Positions 50,648 to 60,165 of a stretch of 64,000 nt of DNA are shown here, one piece after another. The notes under the pieces are model-generated. The model saw nothing but the letters and a program-made list of their open reading frames with translations, searched no databases and was not told the DNA's origin. Within the stretch, counting starts at the first letter, position 1; each line of letters begins with the position of its first letter. Source of the stretch: an uncultured Elusimicrobia bacterium (lineage in GTDB: Bacteria; Elusimicrobiota; Elusimicrobia; Elusimicrobiales; UBA9959); NCBI GenBank assembly GCA_903867985.1, contig CAIPTO010000043.1, forward strand, positions 1 through 64,000, read 5' to 3'. Made by a program: the position numbers and the translations under genes.

Positions 50648-50697
50648 TTCAGCACCTTATCTGTATATGGCTTATGGCCTAAAGCATATGGCATTAT

Positions 50698-51879
50698 TCA
50701 CGGATACAGCCTGGTCTGGTACTTCGGAGTTGGGTTGGGCCATACGCAATTATTACCTGATTCCAACTGCGGACATTGGGTGGCCACCAAAGCGTGCACG
50801 CAGGGACGCCCGGTCTCCTGACAGGCCACCATGCTGTTGAAATTAACGCCGAAATAATTAGAGGACACATCCCATCCCTGATAAACATGATAGCCGGGGC
50901 GGCCCACGGTCTTAAGAGCGTCATCGCTGAAAGTGGCGAGCTGAAACAAGCCGGGGCCGGGCATCCGCAACGGGGGATTGGTCTTCCCCAGAAAATACGG
51001 CGGCAGGCCCGGCTGCGGCACTTTAGCGTGGAACATTATCTCTCCCAAGTACCACATAAACATGCTTGAGCCGCGTACGAACTTGTTGTTCCTGAACCCG
51101 CCGGGGCTCTTGATGCCGTCTTCGCCGCAGGTGTTTGGGTTATCCACGCATTCCTGCGTATTGGCGTTCAGATAATACGACTTCCTGAAAAAGTTAAAGT
51201 TTTCGGTCAGCCTCTCGAACACCGTCATCTGGGATTCCTCCACCGTGCCCAGCATTGTATAGACCTGGGCGTAAAATTTGTAAATAGCTATGGCTGGGTC
51301 CCAGAAAATATATATCTTGATGCCCTGGTCGCTGGTTATCAGCATGAGCGAATTACCCACAGACGGAGGATTTTTATTAATGCCGCCCCTGGGTGGATCC
51401 TTATACTCAATCTCCCATTTGGACTTATCATCCAGTGGCGTGGCTTCCGCACCCGAAACATCGTTCTTATATTTAGGTATAGCCCCCGCGTCATAAAGCA
51501 TATTGTAAGTACAGACCGAGCCGCTTTCGTCGGTCTTTTTCAGACAATTGCCTCCGCTGCCGCATCCTCCGCTGCACTCATACGCTTCCTTGAAGATCCT
51601 GTATGGGAACGCGCCGTTGACATAGGCCGTGCGGTTGAGAATGTTGGTGTAGTCGCCCATCTGGATGAAGGCGGCGGAGTCCACCGCGAACTGCTGGCGT
51701 ATTTTTTCTCTGGACAACTTTGTGGTCTCAAATATAAGATAGATAAAAAGCATGAGCGACGGAATTATCAGGATCGAGGGAATCAGGATCTGTCCTTTCC
51801 GGCTTAACCGGAAAGGACGCCATAGGCAATAAGCCATCGGCCGTATGCGGTTAAGAAAATCCCCAATCATTAATTTCAT
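50698..51879 (-). CDS. TadG/pseudopilin-like protein with prepilin-type leader
   Basis: AYCLWRPFRLSRKGQILIPSILIIPSLMLFIYLIFETTKLSREKI. Confidence 0.65.
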   Translation of the reverse strand: MKLMIGDFLNRIRPMAYCLWRPFRLSRKGQILIPSILIIPSLMLFIYLIFETTKLSREKIRQQFAVDSAAFIQMGDYTNILNRTAYVNGAFPYRIFKEAYECSGGCGSGGNCLKKTDESGSVCTYNMLYDAGAIPKYKNDVSGAEATPLDDKSKWEIEYKDPPRGGINKNPPSVGNSLMLITSDQGIKIYIFWDPAIAIYKFYAQVYTMLGTVEESQMTVFERLTENFNFFRKSYYLNANTQECVDNPNTCGEDGIKSPGGFRNNKFVRGSSMFMWYLGEIMFHAKVPQPGLPPYFLGKTNPPLRMPGPGLFQLATFSDDALKTVGRPGYHVYQGWDVSSNYFGVNFNSMVACQETGRPCVHALVATQCPQLESGNNCVWPNPTPKYQTRLYP

Positions 51880-51954
51880 ACTTTCCCGTTGCCTGCGCGC
51901 AAATCACGCGCCATATGGAAACCCCTAAAAAACCTGCGGCTTACAGCTGAAAAC

Positions 51955-52239
51955 TTACGGCGTCGTGGGTTTGCTGGAGCCTATAACCATCCCAACCAGA
52001 CTAAACATCCCGCCCAGTATTTTTTTGTGAAAGAGTATCCCGATTATCAGCGCCATTCCGGCAACCACGGCCAGCATAAGAAGATATTCCACCGTGGTCT
52101 GCCCCTTGCGGAATATACGGGAAGGACGCAACAAACCGCAGGCCGCAATACAACTTAAGCCATAGGCCATAGGCCATAGGCCATAGACATAATGCTTTAA
52201 ACTTTTTACTGTTTCGTATAATTTAATCTGCATTTTCAA
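51955..52239 (-). CDS. Flp-type pilin-like protein
   Basis: RKGQTTVEYLLMLAVVAGMALIIGILFHKKI. Confidence 0.75.
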   Translation of the reverse strand: MKMQIKLYETVKSLKHYVYGLWPMAYGLSCIAACGLLRPSRIFRKGQTTVEYLLMLAVVAGMALIIGILFHKKILGGMFSLVGMVIGSSKPTTP

Positions 52240-52293
52240 ACCTTGTCAGCCTATAGCGCACAGCCGACAGCTTATGGCGTTTCCCCCCACTAT

Positions 52294-52322
52294 CTTATAC
52301 CACCAAAACAGGCCAGTTTCAA
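52294..52322 (-). promoter_or_regulatory. Predicted promoter TTGAAA-17-TATAAG upstream of the flp-like gene
   Basis: Direct reading of the minus strand. Confidence 0.6.
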
Positions 52323-52372
52323 GGGCCCATGGATCACATATATCATACCTCAGCTATGTTACATTGTCATTA

Positions 52373-52409
52373 AAAAACAGGGGCTGCTGAAAAAGTCAGC
52401 AGCCCCTTT
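52373..52409 (-). terminator. Intrinsic terminator (ggggctgctga-aaaag-tcagcagcccc)
   Basis: Perfect 11-bp stem with U-tract on the minus strand, downstream of the LuxR-type regulator. Confidence 0.85.
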
Positions 52410-52429
52410 ATAATTATGAAAAGGCCCTA

Positions 52430-53101
52430 TCATTGACCTTCGTGCGATATGAGACCTTTTTCTATTGCCTTTACCACGGCTTCGGTCCTGTTGTTGGCCG
52501 AGAGCTTCTGAAAGATGCTGTTGAGGTGGTTTTTAACGGTCTTGACGCTGCAGTCCAGCGTGGCGGCAATCTCTTTATTGGAGTTTCCCTTGCCGAGAAG
52601 GGACATAACCTTTATCTCTGTGGCGGTAAGGGAGTCGGGGGCGTTTTCGTAGCCGGGCTGTCCCATCTGCCTTAAACCCTGTATAAGCTTTCCCATGATT
52701 GGTTGTGGGATCATCACGCCGTCGGTGGTAAAAGTTTTAAGCGCGTGGACAAGTTCGGAAGCGGGCAGCATTTTCGAAAGGTAACCGTTAGCGCCGGCCT
52801 GTATGGCTTCGGTCACGTGCGCCTCGTCTTCATAGCTGGAGAGGATCAGCACGTTCGTGTTGGGACACTCTTTCCTTATAATGCGCGTAGCCGAAACACC
52901 GTCCATCTGGGGAAGTTTTATGTCCATAAGGATCACGTCAGGCTTTAGTTTTTTTGCCATGGCGACGACTTCCGGACCGTTGGAGGCTTCGCCCACGACG
53001 GTGATGCCTTTTTCGTCCTCCAGCAAATCTTTAATCCCTTCCCTGAAAAGCGTCTGGTCATCCGCGATTAAGACTGTAACTGTTTTTTTAGGGGTAGCCA
53101 T
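52430..53101 (-). CDS. NarL/FixJ-family response regulator
   Basis: REC DVILMDIKLPQMDG plus LuxR HTH LTATEIKVMSLLGKGNSNKEIAATLDCSVKTVKNHLNSIFQKL. Confidence 0.93.
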   Translation of the reverse strand: MATPKKTVTVLIADDQTLFREGIKDLLEDEKGITVVGEASNGPEVVAMAKKLKPDVILMDIKLPQMDGVSATRIIRKECPNTNVLILSSYEDEAHVTEAIQAGANGYLSKMLPASELVHALKTFTTDGVMIPQPIMGKLIQGLRQMGQPGYENAPDSLTATEIKVMSLLGKGNSNKEIAATLDCSVKTVKNHLNSIFQKLSANNRTEAVVKAIEKGLISHEGQ

Positions 53102-53236
53102 GCTAAACTCCTTATTTTATAACTCTGTTATACCTATTATACCTGCAGCCTAACCGCCTGCAGCCTATTCACCCGGCAGTTAAGATTATACCTGATTATA
53201 CCGCTCTTTTAAAAATCCGTTTAAAAATTTATCCCG

Positions 53237-54385
53237 TCAGGCCGTCTGGCCGGCTCCCGGCGGCGGCTCCTTGGCGAACGGAATAGTGAATTTAAATGAG
53301 GATCCCTTCCCTACGCCTTCGGATTCCACCCAGATCTTACCCTCATGATTGTGAATTATCTCTTTTGCGATGGAAAGACCGAGGCCGAGCCGCCCGTGCG
53401 GGGACTTGCCGCCGGCCGGCTGATAAAAGCTATGAAAAAGTTTAGTCAGTTCAGCCGGGTCTATACCTTCGCCCGTATCCTTTACGGAAACGCAGACCGA
53501 GTCTTCCAGACGCTCAACGAAAACCGTTATGCTGCCTCCGCGCGAAGTATGCCGGATCGCGTTTTCCAGAAGGTTCATAAGAACCTGGCTTATCCGGCGC
53601 TTATCGGCGCAGACCATCTTAAGGTTCCCTTTATTGATGCTGGTGGCGATAGATATGTTTTTCTGCTGGGCTCTGGCTTTCGGTCCCACCACAATCTCCT
53701 CCACCATCTTATCCATTTCAAAATAATTCTTTTCCATGCGCAGTTTTCCCTGCTCGATGGAGGCCCAGTCCACCAGATCGCCAATAAGGCGTGAGATCTG
53801 GGAGATGCTGGTATTGATAAAACTCATCTTCTTGCCCTGATCTTCATTCGGCGTAATCGTGGCGGCAAGCATCTCAAAGCTTATTTGCAGGGTCATCAGG
53901 GAGTTAGAAAGGTCATGCGAGGCCATGGACATGAATTTAGACTTCATCCCGTTCAGACGGTCCAGCTCCTCGTTGTTGTGCTTGAGCATATCTATGAGAC
54001 GCTTATTCTCCTGCTCGAGGAAAAGCTTTTCTTCAGCCTTCTTTATGGCGCGCCGCAGGTAATTAAAATCCACGGGTTTTATCAGGAAATCGTAAACGGA
54101 TTCCTGGATGGCCTTAACCGCGGTGTCCAGGGAGGCGTGGGCTGTCATCATCAGGATCTGGCTGTCAGTGTTAAGTTTTCGGATATCCTTTATGACCTCG
54201 ATACCGGTCTTATCGGTGAGGTTGAAATCCATGAGTATGATGTGGTAAAAATCGGAAACTACACGTTTCATGGCCTCGGCGCCGGAACTGGCTTCAAAAA
54301 CCTTGTAGCCTTCCATTTCCAGCAGGTCGCGCAGGGTTTCCCGCAGGTGGGCGTCATCATCAACGATCAATATCTTGCTTTCCAT
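53237..54385 (-). CDS. Hybrid receiver-histidine kinase
   Basis: REC MESKILIVDDDAHLRE; FMSMASHDLSNSLMTLQ; HATPase GEGIDPAELTKLFHSFYQ, GLGLSIAKEI. Confidence 0.92.
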   Translation of the reverse strand: MESKILIVDDDAHLRETLRDLLEMEGYKVFEASSGAEAMKRVVSDFYHIILMDFNLTDKTGIEVIKDIRKLNTDSQILMMTAHASLDTAVKAIQESVYDFLIKPVDFNYLRRAIKKAEEKLFLEQENKRLIDMLKHNNEELDRLNGMKSKFMSMASHDLSNSLMTLQISFEMLAATITPNEDQGKKMSFINTSISQISRLIGDLVDWASIEQGKLRMEKNYFEMDKMVEEIVVGPKARAQQKNISIATSINKGNLKMVCADKRRISQVLMNLLENAIRHTSRGGSITVFVERLEDSVCVSVKDTGEGIDPAELTKLFHSFYQPAGGKSPHGRLGLGLSIAKEIIHNHEGKIWVESEGVGKGSSFKFTIPFAKEPPPGAGQTA

Positions 54386-54515
54386 AGTATAGTGTGACAG
54401 CGCCGGATCAAAACGGACTAACCACAAGCGGCAAAGATGCAAAGAGGCAAAGCCCCTGTCGGGCCAAACTGCTTTACGTCCAAACGGCTTTACATCTTTG
54501 TTTGGCCTGCCGCGC

Positions 54516-56414
54516 TCACTTATATTGTTGCTTATTTTGATTATTGGTTACAAGCGGGACAAACAGTTTGAAGCAGGTGCCCTTACCAACGACGCTGGTA
54601 ACTTCTACGCGGCCTCTATGCCGGTCGATAATTTTCTTAACTACCGCCAGACCGAGGCCGGTGCCGCGGGCCTTGGTGGTGAAGAAGGGCGCGAAGATCT
54701 TTTCCAGTGTCTCTTTCGGAATGCCGGGGCCGGCGTCCTCGACGTCTATACGAACCATATCCCCAGCCACCTCGGTGCGAACGAAAATCTTGCCGGCCTC
54801 TGGCATGACTTCAATGCCGTTCTTTATCAGGTTCCGGACCGCCTGGGTCATCTCGTCTGTGTCTATATTTACAGTGGGGTTTTCCGGAGCAAGTTTCTTG
54901 ACGAGTTCTATATGCGGCGGGAAAGGATACGACATCATGAGGTCTTCCATATAGGCGTTCAGATGAGTAAGTTTGGGGTTTAGTTCCCTGGTGCGGGCGA
55001 AACCCAGGATCTCGTCAATAATGCCGTTAGCCTGGCGGATTTCTGATTCTATGATGGAGATATGCTTGGTGACTTTCGGGTCCAGCGGATTTGCCGCGGC
55101 GGACGCGTTGAATTTAGTCTTGATGAAGTAAATTGAGTTGTTTATGACCGCGAGAGGGTTCCTGATCTCGTGCCCGACTACTGAGGCCATCTGGCCTATG
55201 GCGGCCAGCCGCTCCTTCTTGATAAGTTCGTCCTGCGCGGACTTAAGCTCGCGCGTACGGGCTTCAACGCGGTTCTCAAGGCTGCGATTAAGCCTTTCCA
55301 GCTCCTCTTTAGCCGACATGATCTCGGCGGTTTTCACCTTCAGAGATTCGCTCATTTGCATAAAAGTATGAGCCAGCTCGCCTATCTCATCGTTTGGCAT
55401 GCTGATGTCCGGCAGGTAATCAAAATCTCCCTCTCCCAGCTTAATAGCGGCTTCGCGCAGCGCGTGTATGGGCTGCGTGATGAACAGTGACACGGCGTAA
55501 CCAAGGATCAGCACAAAAACTGTGACCAGCAGCATCATCCACCGGGTGCGCTTAAGCATCTCATTGGAGGCCGAATAAGCCACGGAAACAGAGCGCTGAA
55601 TGTAAACCACCCAGCCAAGTTCGGAAACCTCCGCGAAAGCGCCGAGGACCTTCTCTCCGGTATCGAGTATGATTTCCCCCCCTCCGGTCTTCGCGTCGTT
55701 CTGAAGCAGGATCTTAAGAATATCGTCCGGGAGCTTGGCGTCCGGCTTATATATTTCCTTAAGATTTGAATGCGCTATCAGGAAGCCATTGGTGTCTATC
55801 ACCGCGGCCTGTGTATGGGTGACCTCGGGAAAGCCCGTTTTCAGGATGCTGGAAAGGCCGGTAAGACTCATCTTGGCGATAAGGACTCCCGTGCCCTGAT
55901 TGGTGGTGGAACTGACGATTTGCACGCCCATGGTTATGGCAGGGTAAGACCCCATGTATTTTTCCAGCCCGCCCACGAACTCGCCGGTTTTCATGACCTT
56001 GCCGAACAGCGCGTCGTTTGAAAAATCGCGCAGCTTGTTGTCGCGCACGAAACGGCCGACGCGCACGGTCTCCTGTCCTCCCGAGTCGATGACGGAAAGC
56101 TCAAGGAACGGGGCGTGCAGCTGCATGACATGATTGATCAGGGCCTGCTGTTTGCCCGCATTCATGGAGGAAAAATCCTCAAGGTGGGCCGCGTCAAAAA
56201 GCACGTTCCGGAAATTGGTAATGTAGCTGGAAACGGTGTCGGAGAAGCCTACGGCCAGGGCTTCCTGATCGCGGGAGATGGCACGGTTAAGAGTCACCTG
56301 GCTCAGGTTCACCAGATAATAGCCGACTATGCCAAGCGGCACCAGCGAGACAATAAGGAACACAAAAAGGAATTTGTAAAAAAGCCGTCCGCGTTTTTTG
56401 GGAGCTTCGGTCAT
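54516..56414 (-). CDS. Sensor histidine kinase (Cache-like sensor, HAMP, HisKA, HATPase)
   Basis: VGHEIRNPLAVINNS; GPGIPKETLEKIFAPFFTTKARGTGLGLAVVKKI. Confidence 0.93.
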   Translation of the reverse strand: MTEAPKKRGRLFYKFLFVFLIVSLVPLGIVGYYLVNLSQVTLNRAISRDQEALAVGFSDTVSSYITNFRNVLFDAAHLEDFSSMNAGKQQALINHVMQLHAPFLELSVIDSGGQETVRVGRFVRDNKLRDFSNDALFGKVMKTGEFVGGLEKYMGSYPAITMGVQIVSSTTNQGTGVLIAKMSLTGLSSILKTGFPEVTHTQAAVIDTNGFLIAHSNLKEIYKPDAKLPDDILKILLQNDAKTGGGEIILDTGEKVLGAFAEVSELGWVVYIQRSVSVAYSASNEMLKRTRWMMLLVTVFVLILGYAVSLFITQPIHALREAAIKLGEGDFDYLPDISMPNDEIGELAHTFMQMSESLKVKTAEIMSAKEELERLNRSLENRVEARTRELKSAQDELIKKERLAAIGQMASVVGHEIRNPLAVINNSIYFIKTKFNASAAANPLDPKVTKHISIIESEIRQANGIIDEILGFARTRELNPKLTHLNAYMEDLMMSYPFPPHIELVKKLAPENPTVNIDTDEMTQAVRNLIKNGIEVMPEAGKIFVRTEVAGDMVRIDVEDAGPGIPKETLEKIFAPFFTTKARGTGLGLAVVKKIIDRHRGRVEVTSVVGKGTCFKLFVPLVTNNQNKQQYK

Positions 56415-56485
56415 AAGTCAGTAACCAGTACCCGGCAACCGGCAATTTCGCCGATTACAAATTACCAGGATCAAACACACTTTTC

Positions 56486-56523
56486 CCCTGCACAGCAGGC
56501 GCCCATCAGGATTCAGGCTAAAT
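56486..56523 (-). repeat. Internally deleted remnant of the MITE-like repeat
   Basis: cctgcacagcaggcgcccatc + aggattcaggctaaa match copy 1. Confidence 0.6.
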
Positions 56524-56638
56524 CGGCAGTGATATTATCGCACAAGTCTGTTTCGAAAATATTGCGAGGCACAATAAACCCGTAATGCTTCCCGATAAGT
56601 TCCGGTTACACGACACTGATTATCGGGGGGCTTTGCGT

Positions 56639-58162
56639 TTACTTCGCCGCGCAGCCGGCGCCGGTCGATCCTTGCGCCGTGACCTTTTCAAAACCCGGAA
56701 TCTTGGCAAGCTCTCCCACTCCAACCGCAAACAGCCTTCCCTCCCACAGGAAAGATGGCGAGGTGGTCATACCGAGATCGGCGGTATATTTAAAATCTTC
56801 CGCCAACAGGGCCTTCCCCGCCTCAAAACCGTCGGCCAGCGCGGTGGGGTTCAGACCGGCTTTTTTGGCCGCTTCTTCCCACTGAGTGGACGTAATGTCT
56901 TTGTTCCTCTCCAAAAGATAGGCGTTAAGCTTGCCCGGAAATTTTGCGCCTATCACCAGCTGGCGGACATCTTCCTCCCACTCCGGAGTGCCATGAAGAC
57001 TCTTAAAGGTGTATTGTCCGTCGGCGCCTTTCTCGGAGTCGCCGATGTAATGTATCTGTATCTTCGCACCCTCCGGCAGCAGCTTTTTATTCAGCGCGTC
57101 TATAATTCCGTTCTCGGCCGTCACGCCGTAAGGGCACTGGGACATAACGAATAACTTCAGCACACCCGGCTCAAGTTTAGCGCCGGCATAAAGCCCTTTG
57201 CGCTGCTTGTCAAAGTAGACCAGATATCCTTTGTGTTCCGTGAACACGCCTGCTTTTATCTCCTGGGCGAGTATGGTCCGCGCGTTCTTGGTATCCTCAA
57301 TGACATAGGCGGGCAGGAAGTTAAGGTCCGGGAAACTGCTCACACGCTCCGGAGAATCGTAATCCAGGATCACGGGCTTTATGCCGGCGAAATACTTGCC
57401 GAACACATCCACCAGGGTATCGCTTTTCTCCACGCCGGAACTTGTAATGATCCAGAACTTGGGAGCGGGCACCCTTGCGGCTGGAGGGGCCGCGGCCGTT
57501 TTCGGCATGGCGACGCGCTTATCTCCGGGCAACTGACTGTTGACCGTCTCAAATAGAGTTAGAAGCCTGGGCCCCCCCTCGTAGGTTTTCCCGTTCACGA
57601 GAACCGCTGTGCCCGTGACGCCGGCTTTCTTTACACGGTCGTACACTTTCCCCATCAACTCATCGCCGCTCTTCGCAACCTTCGCCTCCAGCTCTTCCGG
57701 AGATATGCCGCAGAAAATAGCGGCGTCGCGCCAGCCGTCGGCCCAGGGGCTCAGTGATCTTGCGTTAAGATAACCTGAAAGTTTGGCACCGTAAAATTTT
57801 GCAACAGCGGCTATGCGCATGGACTCGGCTATTTCGGCAGCCCCGCGTTTAGATTCCCATTCGCCTTTATCGTTCCTGGCGAGCAGGGGATATACGCTCA
57901 TCTCCACTGAAGGCAGCCGCCTTCGCACGGCGTCGCCCAGGAAGAACCACTGCCAACCGGCGCCGTCCATGCTCTCGAAAAATATCTCAAGCTTCACTCC
58001 GCTCTTTTGATTGCGGTTTGAGGGCTCACCAGCAACCGGTAAATCCGCAATACTTGTTTTCTGCGCCACGGGGGCGGGGGCCGAACTTCCTCCCGCCGCC
58101 CTGGAAACAGACGCCAGGCACAGGATCGTCAGGATCAGAATGGGCGTATTCAATAACTTCAT
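56639..58162 (-). CDS. DsbA/thioredoxin-like multidomain secreted protein
   Basis: Signal peptide MKLLNTPILILTILCLASVSRA; FVMSQCPYGVTAENGIIDAL; GMTTSPSFLWEGR. Confidence 0.7.
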   Translation of the reverse strand: MKLLNTPILILTILCLASVSRAAGGSSAPAPVAQKTSIADLPVAGEPSNRNQKSGVKLEIFFESMDGAGWQWFFLGDAVRRRLPSVEMSVYPLLARNDKGEWESKRGAAEIAESMRIAAVAKFYGAKLSGYLNARSLSPWADGWRDAAIFCGISPEELEAKVAKSGDELMGKVYDRVKKAGVTGTAVLVNGKTYEGGPRLLTLFETVNSQLPGDKRVAMPKTAAAPPAARVPAPKFWIITSSGVEKSDTLVDVFGKYFAGIKPVILDYDSPERVSSFPDLNFLPAYVIEDTKNARTILAQEIKAGVFTEHKGYLVYFDKQRKGLYAGAKLEPGVLKLFVMSQCPYGVTAENGIIDALNKKLLPEGAKIQIHYIGDSEKGADGQYTFKSLHGTPEWEEDVRQLVIGAKFPGKLNAYLLERNKDITSTQWEEAAKKAGLNPTALADGFEAGKALLAEDFKYTADLGMTTSPSFLWEGRLFAVGVGELAKIPGFEKVTAQGSTGAGCAAK

Positions 58163-58536
58163 TTTCCCTTCCTTGAGAGGAGCTGGCGTATGCGCAGGCA
58201 CAGTTCCTGGATATCGAACGGTTTTGTGAGGTATTCGTCCGCGCCGAGCGAGAAGCCCTGTGTTTTTTCCTCCGCGGAGAGGAACCGGCCTGTCATCATG
58301 ATGAGAATAAAATCCTTAGAGTAGCGTCTCAACTCCTGACAGATCTGAAAGCCGCTGGAATCAGGAAGCTGGATATCCATGATTACAACATCGGGGTTGT
58401 TCTTCTTGGCCGCTTCAATACCGGACTTGGCGTTGCCGGCCTGAAGGCAGGCAAAACCTTCCAGGTCCAGGACCTCGGCCAGGCTTTCCCGCAGATGGGC
58501 GTCGTCATCAATCACCAGAATTTTTTGACCGGACAT
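58159..58536 (-). CDS. Single-domain response regulator (receiver)
   Basis: KILVIDDDAHLRESL, VVIMDIQLPDSSG, DEYLTKPFDI. Confidence 0.92.
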   Translation of the reverse strand: MSGQKILVIDDDAHLRESLAEVLDLEGFACLQAGNAKSGIEAAKKNNPDVVIMDIQLPDSSGFQICQELRRYSKDFILIMMTGRFLSAEEKTQGFSLGADEYLTKPFDIQELCLRIRQLLSRKGK

Positions 58537-58626
58537 AATTTTAAACCCTCCGTAAAACACAGGATTAAGCTGTAAGCGATTCTTACTCCGTACTACCTGA
58601 CTCCCTGCCACCTACTGCTTCTTATT

Positions 58627-59403
58627 TCACTTCCCAGGCACAAGTTTATAGCCCACACAGGGCACGGTGTGCACATACTTAGCCGCCTTCCCCATCTTAG
58701 ACCTGAGGCGGCGAACATGCACATCCACGGTGCGGGGCGAACCAAAATAGTTATACCCCCAGACGCGCTCGATAAGATACGGACGCGAGAGTACGCGGTT
58801 GGGCGAGCTCAGGAACACATACAGCAGATCGAATTCCTTTGCAGTAACCGTTATCTCCTTGTTGGCGATCTTTACGGTGTAACTGGACATATTTATTTCG
58901 ACTTCGTTCAGTTTGAGGACCTCGTCCGGCTGGGTACTTACCGTGCGGCGAACCACAGCCCGGATGCGGGCCATGCTTTCGTGCAGGTCCTGATTGTAAC
59001 TGAGGCACTCATCCGCGCCCAATTGAAAAAAAGCCAACTTATAACTTATCTTAGGCGACTGGTGGGCATTATGGCCTCCGTGAGCGCCATGTCCGTGCTG
59101 AACCAGGCTCTCAAGGGTCAGGCCGGACGGCATGTGCTCAAGATAGGTGTCCGGGGACTCCAGCATGGCAATGACCGGTATGTTTTTGTTCTTGGCGCGA
59201 AGATTTTTAAGGAAGGTAAGCCCTTCTTCGTCCGCAAGGTTCTGTCCGATTATGACCAGATCGAAGGATTTTTCGGCCAACATTCCCATTACTTCCCGCG
59301 ACCGATGGGCGGTCATGACCGAATAACCCTGCCGGTTAAGCATCTCAAGTATAAGCGACGCCCGGGAAAAGTCTTTTGCGGCAAAAATGACGTTAATTTT
59401 CAC
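58627..59403 (-). CDS. OmpR-type winged-helix regulator with degenerate receiver domain and His-rich insert
   Basis: C-terminal VTAKEFDLLYVFLSSPNRVLSRPYLIERVWGYNYFGSPRTVDVHVRRLRSKM; insert QHGHGAHGGHNAHQ. Confidence 0.9.
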   Translation of the reverse strand: MKINVIFAAKDFSRASLILEMLNRQGYSVMTAHRSREVMGMLAEKSFDLVIIGQNLADEEGLTFLKNLRAKNKNIPVIAMLESPDTYLEHMPSGLTLESLVQHGHGAHGGHNAHQSPKISYKLAFFQLGADECLSYNQDLHESMARIRAVVRRTVSTQPDEVLKLNEVEINMSSYTVKIANKEITVTAKEFDLLYVFLSSPNRVLSRPYLIERVWGYNYFGSPRTVDVHVRRLRSKMGKAAKYVHTVPCVGYKLVPGK

Positions 59404-59419
59404 ATTGTCTCCATGCGGC

Positions 59420-59545
59420 TATTCCAGTTACGCCATAAGCCGTATGCTTTAGGCCATACGCAGAAACCCTATGTTAGGCCTTAAGAACCTCCTTAAAAGC
59501 CTATGGCTTATGGCGGGCGCGGCGCTTTTATGGCTTACGGCTATA
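59420..59545. repeat. Stem-loop repeat, GCCATA-type heptad family
   Basis: gccataagccgtatgctttaggccatacgcagaaacc ... aaagcctatggcttatggc. Confidence 0.7.
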
Positions 59546-59567
59546 TTTTTTTGCGACAGCAAAAAAA

Positions 59568-59867
59568 TTATTCGTGTTCGTGTATCTCTTCTACGTCGAA
59601 AGAAACGCCTTTCATTCCGAGAACTCCGGTCAGGATATTGTACAGGAAAGATACAAACACCATGAGCGCGGAAACGATCACCACATATAAAAGCGCGAAA
59701 AGGCCTATAGACATCATTTTAGCGCCGATATTCATCGGTTCTATTTGCGGATTGGGAACCACCATAAATGTCACGACTCCGCCCAGCACAGCCAGCGCAA
59801 ACACCACGAGTGGCACCGATGATGTTATGAGCGAAGCGACGCTAATGTTCCTGATTTCAAGTTTCAT
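59568..59867 (-). CDS. DUF3566-like membrane protein
   Basis: Two TM segments, FLYNILTGVLGMKGVSFDVEE. Confidence 0.6.
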   Translation of the reverse strand: MKLEIRNISVASLITSSVPLVVFALAVLGGVVTFMVVPNPQIEPMNIGAKMMSIGLFALLYVVIVSALMVFVSFLYNILTGVLGMKGVSFDVEEIHEHE

Positions 59868-60165
59868 GCAAGCCTCCATAATAAAAACGCCGGATAGGCG
59901 CCATCCCCGCTCTTTTGACCGCACATTTAACCCTATTGCCCCGGGCTCAAGTTTAGCGCCCGACACACAGGACAAAAAGGGCGGGGCCTGCGGGGCGCCC
60001 GCCTGGTACTTGTTATTTTAGCAATTATTTTCTGGAAATAAACGACAATGTCACGAAGAAAAGTTCAAGAGTTGCGGGGGGAGGCTGACAGCACTTGTTT
60101 TAAAACTGTTGCAGCTCTGCAACTTGTCAAATTTGCCGGCCGCTGAACTCTTCTGCCGGTTTAAG

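Noticed and set aside
58669-59484. 271-aa plus-strand ORF
   Set aside because: Antisense to the OmpR-type regulator, which has clear domains.
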